A DNA stretch of 31,822 nucleotides from positions 1-31,822 of the forward strand of contig CAZLQF010000030.1 in the NCBI GenBank assembly GCA_964561545.1, read 5' to 3'. Position 1 is the first letter of the stretch, and every line of letters begins with the position of its first letter. A program made the position numbers and the translations under genes. This stretch comes from CAZLQF01 sp964561545. GTDB lineage: Bacteria > Bacteroidota > Bacteroidia > CAILMK01 > CAYYUA01. Positions 1 through 8,372 of this stretch are shown in pieces. Below the pieces are notes generated by a model. That model was given only the letters and a program-made list of their open reading frames with translations, made no database searches and was not told the origin of the DNA.

Positions 1-680
1 TTCAATGTCTGGTTTATAGGACAAGTTCATTTACGCCCGGACCAAGAGTTCTGAATCTATCAATAATTAGCTTGTAGTGGCTACAAAATCCCTTATTATT
101 AGGCCTTTAATCCTTAATAGTAGCAAGCTTAACCCTTGTAACACTTTCGAAAGTTTGTTTTATAAAAAGGGGTTCTACCACCTTTTTTGTGGAATGAAGC
201 GCTGACGGGCATTGTAAATTTTTCGATACCAAACAAGCCTTAGCCATTGACGGGTGGGATATCGGGTAGCAGGTCACAAAAGTTTCCATAGCCAAAAGCA
301 ATGAATTGAGGAAGCCCACACAATTTCAGTAAAACCCCATGCGTAAACTTTTTGAGGAACTTCGTTTGAGATGAGTCAGGGATAATGGCTTTATCAAAAT
401 TTGCCCGAAAAAACATCCCCGTTATGATTTCTTGGGGGGTGTATCATAATTTTTTTTAAACCAATAAAAGCAAAATATCCGAATCTCATTTAAGTCCTGA
501 TTCCCAGGCTTTAAATTTGATTTTACAAAAAACCTTTATTGAAGGCTTAGGTTTGGGCTACCCACCAAATTCGTGGTAAAACCGCTTTTAAGACCCCATC
601 AATCGGTTTCCAGCATTCTTGGTTGCAGTTAAGTTTTATTTAAGTATTACCAAAACTACCATTCCGAACTGGCCTAAAAT
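1..680. other. Gene-poor stretch, no supported gene
   Basis: I see no recognisable gene here. A 70-codon open frame on the minus strand (107-319) has no motif I know, no signal peptide and no clear start context. Stops occur often in all other frames. The stretch lies beyond the terminator of the DUF4397 gene and resembles the decayed DNA on that gene's other side, so it may hold gene remnants too degraded to recognise by eye. Confidence 0.5.
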
Positions 681-718
681 AAAAACGCCCTGCCAATTAG
701 ATTGGTCAGGGCGTTTTT
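681..718. terminator. Strong bidirectional intrinsic terminator
   Basis: This is a near-perfect hairpin. AAAAACGCCCTG at the left pairs with CAGGGCGTTTTT at the right; an inner CCAA/TTGG stem is offset by one bulged T, around a five-base loop. A-rich and T-rich ends give a U-tract on either strand. It begins 22 bases past the stop codon of the minus-strand DUF4397 protein and is the expected end of that transcript. It would also stop transcripts coming from the left. Confidence 0.85.
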
Positions 719-739
719 AGGCTTAAGCAGATTTGAGTC

Positions 740-3700
740 TTATTGCTTAATCAATTGTTTTATATTCATCGGTGCACCATCTTGCTTCAATTGTATGAAG
801 TAAATACCATCTTTTAGGTTTTGGATATCGTAAGTAGCCGGGTTTGATTTAAGTTGTTCTTCTTTCCGCACTACTTGACCTTTTTGGTCAATGATTTGAA
901 GGCTCAAATCGTTCAATTGCGATGCATCCCATTGAACGTTAATACGGTTTGAAGAAGGATTGGGGAAAACCTTGATGGAAGTTTGCTCCAGCTTTTCTGC
1001 TATAGAAGTAGAAGTAACTTTAGGCAACTTAATCAGATCTCCCCCACTTGCTAATGCCGCATACAAACCAAATTCCGCACCATCGCTATTTTCAGAGGGA
1101 TTTACAAATCCTGAAGCAACAACCACAATGGCTGAGTCTTCTAAATTATTATCAGCTAAAGCAGCTTCATAACGGCCAACCGTATCCGTACCTGAAGAAT
1201 CAAGAACAGCCAATTCATAGTTATCTGTTAACAGTTCAACGTAACCATCAAATTCGCCATAGGGAAGATTGTCTACCAATGAGCCTGCGGTTGCTTCAGT
1301 TATGTCAACAACGGATGCATCAGTAGCCCCATGATTGATCAAAATGTCCGTATTACCCGATTGATTGGCCGTTTTCCTTGTCATAGATCTTACATCTAAA
1401 TCAAATGGCTTATCAGGCGTGTAGCCACTGTTGCTTACAATGCCATTGGCTACCATAACATATTGTTCATTGGCATCCAGATTAAAACTAAAGGTAGCAA
1501 CACTGTCATCAATAGAAGTATTGGCTGGTGCTATAGCAATGTTTAGCTCCTTGTTAGCACGAAGCTCTATGTAAGGGGTAGCTTCTCGGAAGCCAAGGCT
1601 ATCTACTGCTAATTCACCATTTGCATAAATATCTATAAGGTCAGCTGCATCGTCACCTGAATTGTGGATGATTTGCGCTTCGGCTGTTTCAATTTTGGGA
1701 AGCTCAATTAACTGGCCACCTCCTGCAAGGGCTGCATACAACCCAAATTCTGCACCATCACTATTTTGCGAAGGATCCAAAAAGCCGCTTGCTACAATAG
1801 TGACAGCAGAATCTTCAAGGTTCAAACCTGAAAGGTTTGCTTCAAACTTGCTTACCGTAGTGGATCCGGTTGAATCTCTTACTTCTAATACATAATCATT
1901 GGTGGCTAATTCTAAATAGCCAGCAAATGNNNNNNNNNNNNNNNNNNNNNNNNNNNNNNNNNNNNNNNNNNNNNNNNNNNNNNNNNNNNNNNNNNNNNNN
2001 NNNNNNNNNNNNNNNNNNNNNNNNNNNNNTTCTGGCCATGGCTTTTACGTCAAGCGTGAAATCCTTATTAGGATTGTAACCACTTCCGCTTACAATGCCA
2101 TTAGCAACAATTGAATACTGTTCATAAGCTGTAAGGTTGAAGTTAAAGGTATCAACGCTGCTATTGATAGAGGTATTATTAGGAGCTATGGCAACAGCCA
2201 AAGGCGTATTGGCCGGAAGTTCCAGATAAGACGTGGCTTCTCTAAAGGCCAAATCCTCTACCGCAAGATTTCCGTTGACATAAACATCTACGGTATCGGC
2301 TGCATCGTCCGCTGAATTGTGGATGATTTGTGCTTCGGCTGTTTCCATCTCAGGAAGTTCGATCAAAGGACCCCCTTCCGGAAGGGCTGCATACAACCCG
2401 AATTCTGCACCATTGCTGTTTTGCGAAGGATCCAAAAAGCCGCTTGCTACAACCGTTAAAGCTGAATCTGCCAATCCAGCACTGGACAGATTGGCTTCAA
2501 ATTTTCCTACCGTGTTTGTACCAGTCGAGTCTCTTACTTCTAATACATAATCATTGGTGGCTAATTCTAAATAGCCAGCAAATGCTCCGTAAGCCAGATC
2601 ATCTACTACGGTGCCAGCACCAACGCCCGTCTCTACAATATCTACGGTCGGAGCATCGGTAGCACCATGATTGACCAGTACATCGGTCTCTCCTGAGCTA
2701 CTGGCCGACTTTCTGGCCATGGCTTTTACGTCAAGCGTGAAATCCTTATTAGGATTGTAACCACTACTACTTGCAATGCCGTTGGCTACAATTGAATAAG
2801 TTTCATTGGGCGTCAAATTAAAGTTAAAGGTATCAAGGCTATTGGTAATAGAAGCGTTATTGGGTGCTATTGCTACGTTGATGGGTGTACCGGCAGGTAG
2901 GTCCAAATATGGCGTGGCTTCTTGAAAAGCCAAATCTTGAATTTCTAAAACCCCATTAATGTAGATATCTACTGTATCAGCAGCTGCGTCTGCTGAATTA
3001 TGAATAATTTGCGCTTCTGCTGATTGTTGCTGTGTTTCTGGCAATTGCATGAGCGGTCCTCCACTGGGCGTGGCCGCATAAAGACCAAAAGAAGGACCAT
3101 TGCTATTTTGAGCTGGATCTTTAAACCCTGAGGCAACCACTGTAATAGCAGAATCTGCAAGGTTATTGGATGCTAAATTAAGCTCATAAGAACCTATTGT
3201 TGTCGTTCCGGTTGAGTCTTTAACAGTTACAACGTAATCTTGGACCGCTGGCAAGAAAAGGTAACCATCGAATGAACTATATGTAAGGTTATCGATAACC
3301 GTGGTACCACCCTGCGTTACATCTACAGGGCCTGCATCTGTTGATCCGTGGTTAACCAGCATATCTGTATTTCCTGATCCGATGGAAGTTGTCTGTGCAT
3401 TGGCATACACATCTAAATCGAAAGGCTCATTCGGATTGTAGCCAGTGGTGCTATTTATGCCGTTGGCCACTAATACATAATTTTGGTTAGCGTTAAGGTT
3501 GAAAGTAAAAGTATCAATACTTTGATTAATCGATGTATTGTTGGGAGCTATGGCTACATCAATTTGGCCAGAAGGAAGGTTCGTAAATGGGGTTGCCTCC
3601 CGAAACGCCAAATCCTCAACAGCCGGAGTCGCATTGCCATTAACATAAATGTCAACACTATCCACTGCTTGATCAGGTGAATTGTGAATGATTTGCACAT

Positions 3701-3776
3701 TTGCCGTTGATTGAGCAAATGCAGGCATAACCACCGCAGTTAATAAGCTTGCCAGAAGTAGTTTAATTGTTTTCAT
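740..3776 (-). CDS. Secreted DUF4397-type repeat protein with T9SS sorting domain (interrupted by assembly gap)
   Basis: The protein starts with a signal peptide of about 22 residues (hydrophobic LLLASLLTAVV, then AFAQ). Four tandem units of about 227 residues follow, each opening with QIIHNS and a VDIYVNG-like motif. Within each unit a second half with a related LVNHGATDA...VDI motif suggests two DUF4397-like half-domains. The last 80 or so residues (KVFPNPSSN to the end) match a type A Por secretion sorting domain, so export by type IX secretion to the cell surface or medium is likely. The open frame appears as two pieces only because of the 100 Ns at 1930-2029. Both flanks code for matching parts of unit 3, and a gap of 126 bases would give one frame of about 1020 residues. 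The function is unknown; DUF4397 repeats occur in surface and adhesin-like proteins. There is no clear ribosome binding site, as is usual in this phylum. Confidence 0.85.
1930..2029. other. Assembly gap (100 Ns)
   Basis: This is exactly 100 Ns, the usual placeholder for a gap of unknown length. Frame and repeat period both indicate a real gap of 126 bases: 100 Ns break the reading frame, 126 restore it and give the 681-bp repeat spacing. See the flanking 236-bp repeat block. Confidence 0.98.
2530..2765 (-). repeat. 236-bp block whose second copy is hidden by the assembly gap
   Basis: The first 55 bases of this block are identical to 1875-1929 and its last 55 bases (2711-2765) to 2030-2084. 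These are the two sequences flanking the N run. Identity stops abruptly at both outer edges (A at 1874 versus G at 2529; T at 2085 versus A at 2766). Unit 3 therefore probably contains a second, possibly identical, copy of the whole block, of which the middle 126 bases are missing. Confidence 0.8.
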
Positions 3777-3869
3777 AATTTTTTAATTTTAGGGTTTCAC
3801 CACTTTACAAATAAAAACTTTAATTGTTCATATTTTAATAACGTGGGTAATAAAGTATTTAGTGATTCA

Positions 3870-3877
3870 CAAATATA
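3870..3877 (-). promoter_or_regulatory. Possible -7 box for the DUF4397 gene
   Basis: On the minus strand this reads TATATTTG, which fits the Bacteroidota -7 consensus TAnnTTTG. It lies about 93 bases before the start codon at 3776. I see no TTG at the proper distance upstream, so the support is one box only in AT-rich DNA. Confidence 0.25.
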
Positions 3878-4418
3878 ATAAATTCTACATGAATTTGATA
3901 AATAAATTTTAGATCGCTTCTGTCATTTTCTTATTTTCTTCATCCTTCAAAACCGTTTAAAAATTATTTGAATTAAAAATTTATTGAAAACGGTATCTAA
4001 TTCTTATTAGGATCCTAAAAAGCATTTTAGAGGTAAAGGAAAATATCTTGATTAAATTGCCAACTGTTTTGAATCAAAACTTGGATTGCTAATAAAAGCT
4101 CTTGAAAATTTTGAAATTAGGTTCGAGCGCTTAATTAAGATAGAGTTCATCCATACCCTACCTTAACCCATGCCAAATCTGGCCTAAGGCCATTTTGAAA
4201 GTTGGTTCGCTCGGGTTAAAATAGAAATAAATATTAAGGCTACACAGGGATGATGGCACTCTTCAGTAACGTTGAATTCAAGCTAAATTGAGCAGATTTC
4301 AAGCAAATCCGGATTTTGCATTGATCAATACCATTTTGGACAATAATCGACTTGTAATAAAAATGCTTCAGCCGGATATTACTGCCGGGACTAAAAAAGC
4401 AATTTTTTACCCTGGCGT
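3878..4418. other. AT-rich non-coding stretch, possibly decayed toxin-gene DNA
   Basis: No open frame of note is present. Near 4365 one plus-strand frame reads LQPDIT, which resembles the part of Tc/SpvB-type proteins just before their TDPND motif. That suggests the decayed toxin gene once extended further left. The link is short and weak. Confidence 0.3.
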
Positions 4419-4613
4419 ATGACCGACCCCAATGACAACTGCACCTAAGTGGCCTTTGATAAGCGTGGGATGATTACAGCTCGGGCCGAACGGGGCAAAC
4501 CCAGCCAAAACCTGGGCGATACCCTGAGCGACCCTACGGAAATGATGAGCTATGATTTGTTTAACTGGCAAAATAACCAATTGCCGAATTATAGGGGTAG
4601 TCTTGCCAATTAG
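4419..4613 (+). pseudogene. Fragment of a Tc-toxin/SpvB-type RHS protein (part 1)
   Basis: Read in one frame from 4419, the translation gives MTDPNDN, a stop (TAA at 4446-4448), then VAFDKRGMITA, GDTLSDPTEMMSYDLFNW and a few more residues to the next stop. The order TDPNDN - VAFD.RGM - GDTL.DP - YDLFNW is characteristic of the YD/RHS part of insecticidal toxin complex B/C-like (TcaC/SpvB-type) proteins, as I know the family. No start codon context, one internal stop and loss of frame on both sides mark it as a relic. It probably belongs to the same former gene as the fragment at 5242-6061. An intact relative would have some 250 more residues between the two parts. Confidence 0.7.
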
Positions 4614-4709
4614 GTCTATTATTCGAATTGAAAACGGGTACCAAAGGTTATTAAAGACAACGCTTGAAGCTACTTTTGTAATTTTCCGCTGAACGTGCAA
4701 GTCCAAAGC

Positions 4710-4962
4710 CTAACGGAAAATTGATTTTCGATGACCAATGGCTATAACGTCAATAACAAGCATATCATCTTTCGTAAATGATGCGATAATCTCCTTTTTT
4801 TAACCGGTAACCTATACGTCCTTTAAGCTTCTTAGCTCCCTTTGGTCTGGGATTGGCTTTCAATGTGTTTACTGCTTCCAAAATTGAATCTGCAACTTAA
4901 TAAACAAGCTTATCCATTTGTTTTTCAGCTTTTTGGGGTAACTGGATTGTATATTGGCTCAT
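4710..4962 (-). pseudogene. Broken RelE/ParE-family toxin
   Basis: The start codon overlaps the antitoxin stop (TAATG), the usual layout of type II toxin-antitoxin pairs. The frame reads MSQYTIQLPQKAEKQMDKLVY, meets a TAA (4899-4897), and continues as ADSILEAVNTLKANPRPKG, KKLKGRIGYRLKKGDYRIIYE. A frameshift near 4768-4772 then leads to DDMLVIDVIAIGHRKSIFR and a TAG at 4712-4710. The KLKG..GYR...GDYRIIY and DVIAIGHR blocks are typical of RelE-like mRNA interferases or ParE-like toxins, and about 84 codons is the usual family length. The nonsense codon and the frameshift each predict loss of toxin activity. On the plus strand its 3' end adjoins the first RHS fragment. Confidence 0.85.
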
Positions 4963-5165
4963 TATTGGTTTGTTCGCTTATTGCGGTATTCTTCGAGGGA
5001 AATCCTGGAGCCGTCATCTTCCTTCTTAGCTTCATCATACAGTTTTATATCTTCCAGTTCTTCTATTTCCTCAATCATTTTTTCATAATCCTGAATGGGT
5101 ACAATGACAGCAATTTTATTACCCTGTTCATCAGTAATGTATTGTTCTTTAAGCGAGGTATTCAT
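4962..5165 (-). CDS. Type II antitoxin (Phd/YefM-like), orphaned
   Basis: This 67-residue acidic protein has the order seen in small Phd/YefM-type antitoxins. The N-terminal part (EQYITDEQGNKIAVIVPIQDYEKM) would form the DNA-binding fold, followed by a Glu/Asp-rich tail (EEIEELEDI...YDEAKKEDDGS) that normally wraps the toxin. It sits directly upstream of the broken RelE-like gene with a TAATG overlap, so it was the antitoxin of that pair. The frame is complete from ATG to stop. Since the toxin is broken, it may survive as a solitary repressor, or it may neutralise a related toxin elsewhere. Assignment to Phd/YefM rather than another antitoxin family is by resemblance only. Confidence 0.75.
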   Translation of the reverse strand: MNTSLKEQYITDEQGNKIAVIVPIQDYEKMIEEIEELEDIKLYDEAKKEDDGSRISLEEYRNKRTNQ

Positions 5166-5241
5166 GGATTCTTGCTTTTTATCTACAAAAAAAACTTCAC
5201 AATAGGAATCAGTTTAAACCGGTTTTAGCAAAGATGTTTAA

Positions 5242-6061
5242 TTTCCTAACAAGTCCCTTAATGCTTTTACTAAAAACCCAGATGAAAGAGCAATCTGTCT
5301 TGCCAACAAGGACCACAGCAAGTGGGATGAACATGCTCGTACCTCGAACATCTACAGGGGCCTGAGAAGGGTATTGCTGGATGGCAATGGTGAGCTAGTC
5401 TACCTCTCGGATAACTTCGGGCATACTTTCCGCCATACCTTTGACAGCCTGCTCAGGCCGCGTGAAGTCTTCATGGATGACGGCAGCGGGGAAAAGAAAG
5501 TGGAAGAGACCGTCTATGGCGAAAGCCAGGGCAAGACCAACAACCACAGGGGTGAGGTGTACCAGACGTTTGACCAGTCTGGGAAAAACACCATTAAAAG
5601 TTACGAGTTCAAGGGAAACCCGGATGAACAAGAAACCGTTTTTGCCCAGGATTATACCATCCTTTTGGATTGGAGTGGCAGTCCGGCCTTGCAAAATGAA
5701 ACCCATACGAAAACCATAATTTACAATGCCCCGGATTTATCGGTACAAGCAACCTTACCGGACGGTACCATTGTAAAAACCGGCTACGATTATGGCGGTT
5801 TTTTCCATGATAAGGAAGCCGATTTACAAGGCACCGGCACATTTGATACCTAAATCAGTGAAGTCACCTACAATGCCCTTGGCCAATGGAAGAAGATTCA
5901 ATACGGCAATGGTGCTCAGACCAAACATGAGTATGACCCGGAAACATTCCGCTTAAGCCGGCTACTATCTACAAGGAATAGTAGAAGTGATATTTTGCAG
6001 GATGAAAATTACCCATTATGATGCGGTAGGGTTAACCGGCCCAATTTTGAACGAGAATTGA
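5242..6061 (+). pseudogene. Fragment of a Tc-toxin/SpvB-type RHS protein (part 2)
   Basis: A frame open from 5242 to a TAA at 5851-5853 encodes KWDEHARTSNIYRGL, LLDGNGELVYLSDNFGHT, VYGESQGK, RGEVYQTFDQSG, DWSGSPAL and LPDGTIVKTGYD. The same frame goes on beyond the stop with ISEVTYNALGQ, IQYGNGAQTKHEYDPETFRL and a TGA at 6019. A frameshift then leads to HYDAVGL. This succession (WDEH.R - YLSDNFGHT - VYGE - RG.VYQ - DWSG.PAL - YNA.GQ - YGNG - YDPETFRL - YDAVG) is that of YD-repeat shells in TcC/TcaC/SpvB-like toxins as I know them. There is no start, and the toxin C-terminus and remaining repeats are absent. The 203 uninterrupted codons before the first stop suggest rather recent decay. The DNA looks richer in G+C than its surroundings, which would fit horizontal origin. 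Confidence 0.85.
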
Positions 6062-6078
6062 ACAAAATCCTAAATTTG
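6047..6078 (+). promoter_or_regulatory. Promoter of the glycosyltransferase operon
   Basis: TTG at 6047-6049, a 21-base spacer and TAAATTTG at 6071-6078 match the Bacteroidota housekeeping promoter (TTG, 17-23 bases, TAnnTTTG). The start codon at 6108 lies 29 bases further on, giving a short leader. It overlaps the very end of the RHS relic. Confidence 0.6.
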
Positions 6079-6107
6079 GCTATTCAAAGAATCTTTGTTG
6101 GCCATTC

Positions 6108-7448
6108 ATGATAAAAAAACTTATGCATCAAAGTAGCAATGGCTTGTTTATTAACAAGAAGCGTGTTTATACGCTCATTCCCATCTTGATACTTTGTAGC
6201 ATATATTTATTCTTCAAAAACCCATACCCGAATTTTGGAGATACATTGGGTTTCTTATGGCATGCAACCCAGGGATTTACATTAGACACCAATGCTACTT
6301 GTCATTTCCTTTACCAAAATCTTTTATCGCTTTTAAATCTTTCTTTTCCGTTTATCAATAATATAACCTTATTTTCAATCTTTCCTATCTTTTGCGCTTT
6401 CTTAACCTTGTTAGTTTTTAACCATTTATTGAATAATTTTAATTTCCCAAGTAAGATCAGAGTTTTGGCTATCTTAATGTTGGGATTGTCCTTCAACTTT
6501 TGGCGCTGGACCGAGGTTTTTGAGGTGTATGCGCTCAACAACCTGGTCTTTCTTTTAATGGTCAACTTTGCAATCCAAGACACTTTTTTAAATGGCTGCA
6601 AAACTCGCAGTAATCATTACATAGCTACTTGTGTCACCTTAGGTGTAGCACTGTTAGTTCACATTCAACACGTGCTTTTTCTGCCTTTTTTTGCGTACTA
6701 CACTTACTTACAATTGGACAATAAAAAAGACCTCATCAAGGGTTTAGGGTTATTTTTAGGAATTGGTAGTATCCTTATTGTATTACCCCTCATTTTTAAC
6801 ACCCACTCACTTAGTGCGATTTTCTTTGATAGTGACTATAAGGATGAGGTATTAAAAATTTCTCTTACATCAGCTTTATGGGGTTTGGTTAAAAGTTTGG
6901 CTTTTTTGTGCTATCAGTACCACGTCTTCTTGATTTTCATCGGGCTCGGCCTTTATCGTTTATTCAAAAAGTATCCATCACTCTTTTGGCAACTAATGCT
7001 AATTTTAGCTCCTTATTGGCTATTTGCCATGCGTTATGAAGTGGGCGACAGTTACGTATTTTTTCTGCCAGCATATATCATACTTGCATTTATAGGCGCA
7101 TGGGGGATCTACCCTATATTTTACAATTATCGAATATTTTACAACTTGATAAAATTCAGATTCTCTGTGGTTGCGGTTTCATTTTTAATCATCAGCCCAT
7201 TGGTCTATTTTAGTGCGCTCCAAGCTGGTTACCATATTACACCTTTACAGCAATTGCATCAACAAAAACAATGGAAAGGAGGATTGGAGTTGTACTTGTT
7301 TCCAGGGATTCGTAATGCTAAAAATCCCCTTAAAGTAGCCAAAGAATTCCATATAAGCAAGGACTCCGCTAAAATTGAACAATGGTACCATTACCAAAAT
7401 GCCATTCAATACTTAAAAGCGAAAGATGCCTTAGATTCGCCTAAATAG
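6108..7448 (+). CDS. Polytopic membrane protein, GT-C/DUF2723-like glycosyltransferase
   Basis: This 446-residue protein has about ten hydrophobic segments, starting at residues 22-37 (TLIPILILCSIYLFF) and ending near residue 370, with a soluble C-terminal tail of about 80 residues. After the first helix comes an acidic loop motif (FGDTLGFLWHATQG). WRWTEVFEVYALN, around residues 137-149, resembles the E-x-Y-x-L-N region of DUF2723 (protein O-mannosyltransferase-like) members of the GT-C fold. Such enzymes move sugars from lipid-phosphate carriers to acceptors on the outer face of the inner membrane. It is the first gene of the operon, 18 bases before a GT2 glycosyltransferase, which supports a role in glycan or glycoprotein assembly. 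The family call rests on topology and short motifs; substrate is unknown. A second ATG five codons in could also be the start. Confidence 0.6.
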   Translation: MIKKLMHQSSNGLFINKKRVYTLIPILILCSIYLFFKNPYPNFGDTLGFLWHATQGFTLDTNATCHFLYQNLLSLLNLSFPFINNITLFSIFPIFCAFLTLLVFNHLLNNFNFPSKIRVLAILMLGLSFNFWRWTEVFEVYALNNLVFLLMVNFAIQDTFLNGCKTRSNHYIATCVTLGVALLVHIQHVLFLPFFAYYTYLQLDNKKDLIKGLGLFLGIGSILIVLPLIFNTHSLSAIFFDSDYKDEVLKISLTSALWGLVKSLAFLCYQYHVFLIFIGLGLYRLFKKYPSLFWQLMLILAPYWLFAMRYEVGDSYVFFLPAYIILAFIGAWGIYPIFYNYRIFYNLIKFRFSVVAVSFLIISPLVYFSALQAGYHITPLQQLHQQKQWKGGLELYLFPGIRNAKNPLKVAKEFHISKDSAKIEQWYHYQNAIQYLKAKDALDSPK

Positions 7449-7466
7449 GTCCTAAAGCCAGTACTT

Positions 7467-8372
7467 ATGCCTGAAGTTTACTATTCCATCATAATACCTG
7501 CTACCCACGCAACCGACCAATTGGAGCAGCTATTCAACACTGTTTCCAACCATCCGCTTGATAAGCAATATGAGCTGATCCTGATCAATGATGGGAACAA
7601 TTCAGGCTTAAACAAATTGATAGCAAAATGGAGAAGTACCTTTGATCATTTCTCAAGCATTCTCATTAAGCATTCAAGGGGTGCTTACCATGCCAGAAAT
7701 GAAGGGATTAAAAATGCCAGAGGAACGGTCATCATTTTTTTTGATGCTGACGTGGTTCCCTCCCAAAATTGGTTTGAAACTTTAAAACCTTGCCTTGAGG
7801 GACATGATTACATTGCCGGAAACGTAAAGGTTGTAGAAAAAGAAACAGAGTACATTTCCCAGAAGATTTACCGGTTATATGGTTTTCCAGTAGCTACCAT
7901 GTTCAACAATCAAAATTTTGGGATTACAGCCTACCTTGCCGTTAAAAAACAGGTTTTCAATGAGATCGGGCTTTTTGAAGAATTGGTTTTTTCAGGAGGC
8001 GATTTAGAATTCGGGAACCGTACTTACAACAAGGGTTATCGGATGACTTTTTGTGAGGATTCGGTTGTTTGGCATCCACCAAAAAGCCTCAAATCGCAAT
8101 TGGATACCAAGCTAAGAATTCTAAAAGGCCAAAAAGAATTGGCTTTTTTGTATCCTGAAAGATTCCATTCCTTGAATTTTAGATTTACAAGTATTTTTAA
8201 AGATCTGGGATACATGGGGCATCAAATACTGCACTTTAAAAAAGCTCAGATTGATCAACTCTCAGGGATCAACAGCTTTGAATACATAATAGCGCAAATA
8301 ATCCGGTACGGTATCGTTATATTAGCAAAAATTATGATCTTAATAAGTCCTAAAAAAAGGTACAATAGTTAA
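7467..8372 (+). CDS. GT2 family glycosyltransferase
   Basis: This 301-residue protein has the GT-A layout of family 2. It opens with YSIIIPATHATDQL, followed by a LILINDG segment near residues 37-43 for the nucleotide. The metal-binding DAD is at 93-95 (FFDADVVP), an acceptor-site GGDLEF at about 177-182 provides the likely catalytic acid/base, and WH follows at 202-203. RGAYHARNEGI is the usual helix before DxD. The C-terminus ends in a hydrophobic, basic segment (ILAKIMILISPKKR), suggesting membrane association. It probably adds one sugar from a nucleotide-sugar donor to a glycan made with its neighbours. Its stop codon overlaps the next start (TAATG), so the two are probably co-translated. 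Confidence 0.85.
   Translation: MPEVYYSIIIPATHATDQLEQLFNTVSNHPLDKQYELILINDGNNSGLNKLIAKWRSTFDHFSSILIKHSRGAYHARNEGIKNARGTVIIFFDADVVPSQNWFETLKPCLEGHDYIAGNVKVVEKETEYISQKIYRLYGFPVATMFNNQNFGITAYLAVKKQVFNEIGLFEELVFSGGDLEFGNRTYNKGYRMTFCEDSVVWHPPKSLKSQLDTKLRILKGQKELAFLYPERFHSLNFRFTSIFKDLGYMGHQILHFKKAQIDQLSGINSFEYIIAQIIRYGIVILAKIMILISPKKRYNS

Larger units (their letters stand above)
995..3695 (-). repeat. Four tandem 681-684 bp coding repeats
   Basis: The codons for QIIHNS recur at 3695, 3011, 2330 and 1675 (minus strand). The spacing is 684 and 681 bases for the first two intervals, and 655 for the third, which contains the 100-N gap. With 126 bases in the gap the third interval is also exactly 681. 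Units 2 and 3 are the most alike at DNA level; unit 4 is more diverged and joins the sorting domain. The unequal similarity points to recent duplication or gene conversion between units 2 and 3. Confidence 0.9.

Noticed and set aside
107..319. 70-codon minus-strand open frame
   Set aside because: No recognisable motif, no promoter box and no start context; it lies among decayed DNA.
740..1825. Independent gene beginning at 1825
   Set aside because: The apparent start is a TTG within repeat unit 3; the frame is open upstream to the gap and codes for the expected repeat residues. It is the 3' part of the gene starting at 3776.
1896..2029. C-terminus of the upstream half reading ICWLFRISHQ
   Set aside because: This is an out-of-frame reading caused by the 100-N placeholder; the correct frame gives AGYLELATNDY, as in unit 2.
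740..3776. CRISPR or other short repeat array
   Set aside because: The repeats are 681 bp, in frame and coding, with no short direct repeats and unique spacers.
4842..5228. 128-codon plus-strand open frame with hydrophobic residues
   Set aside because: It is antisense to the antitoxin and toxin relic, whose minus-strand reading matches known families; its hydrophobicity follows from the complementary acidic and lysine codons.
4340..6061. Insertion sequence around the toxin-antitoxin remnant
   Set aside because: No transposase, no terminal inverted repeats and no target duplication are visible to me.
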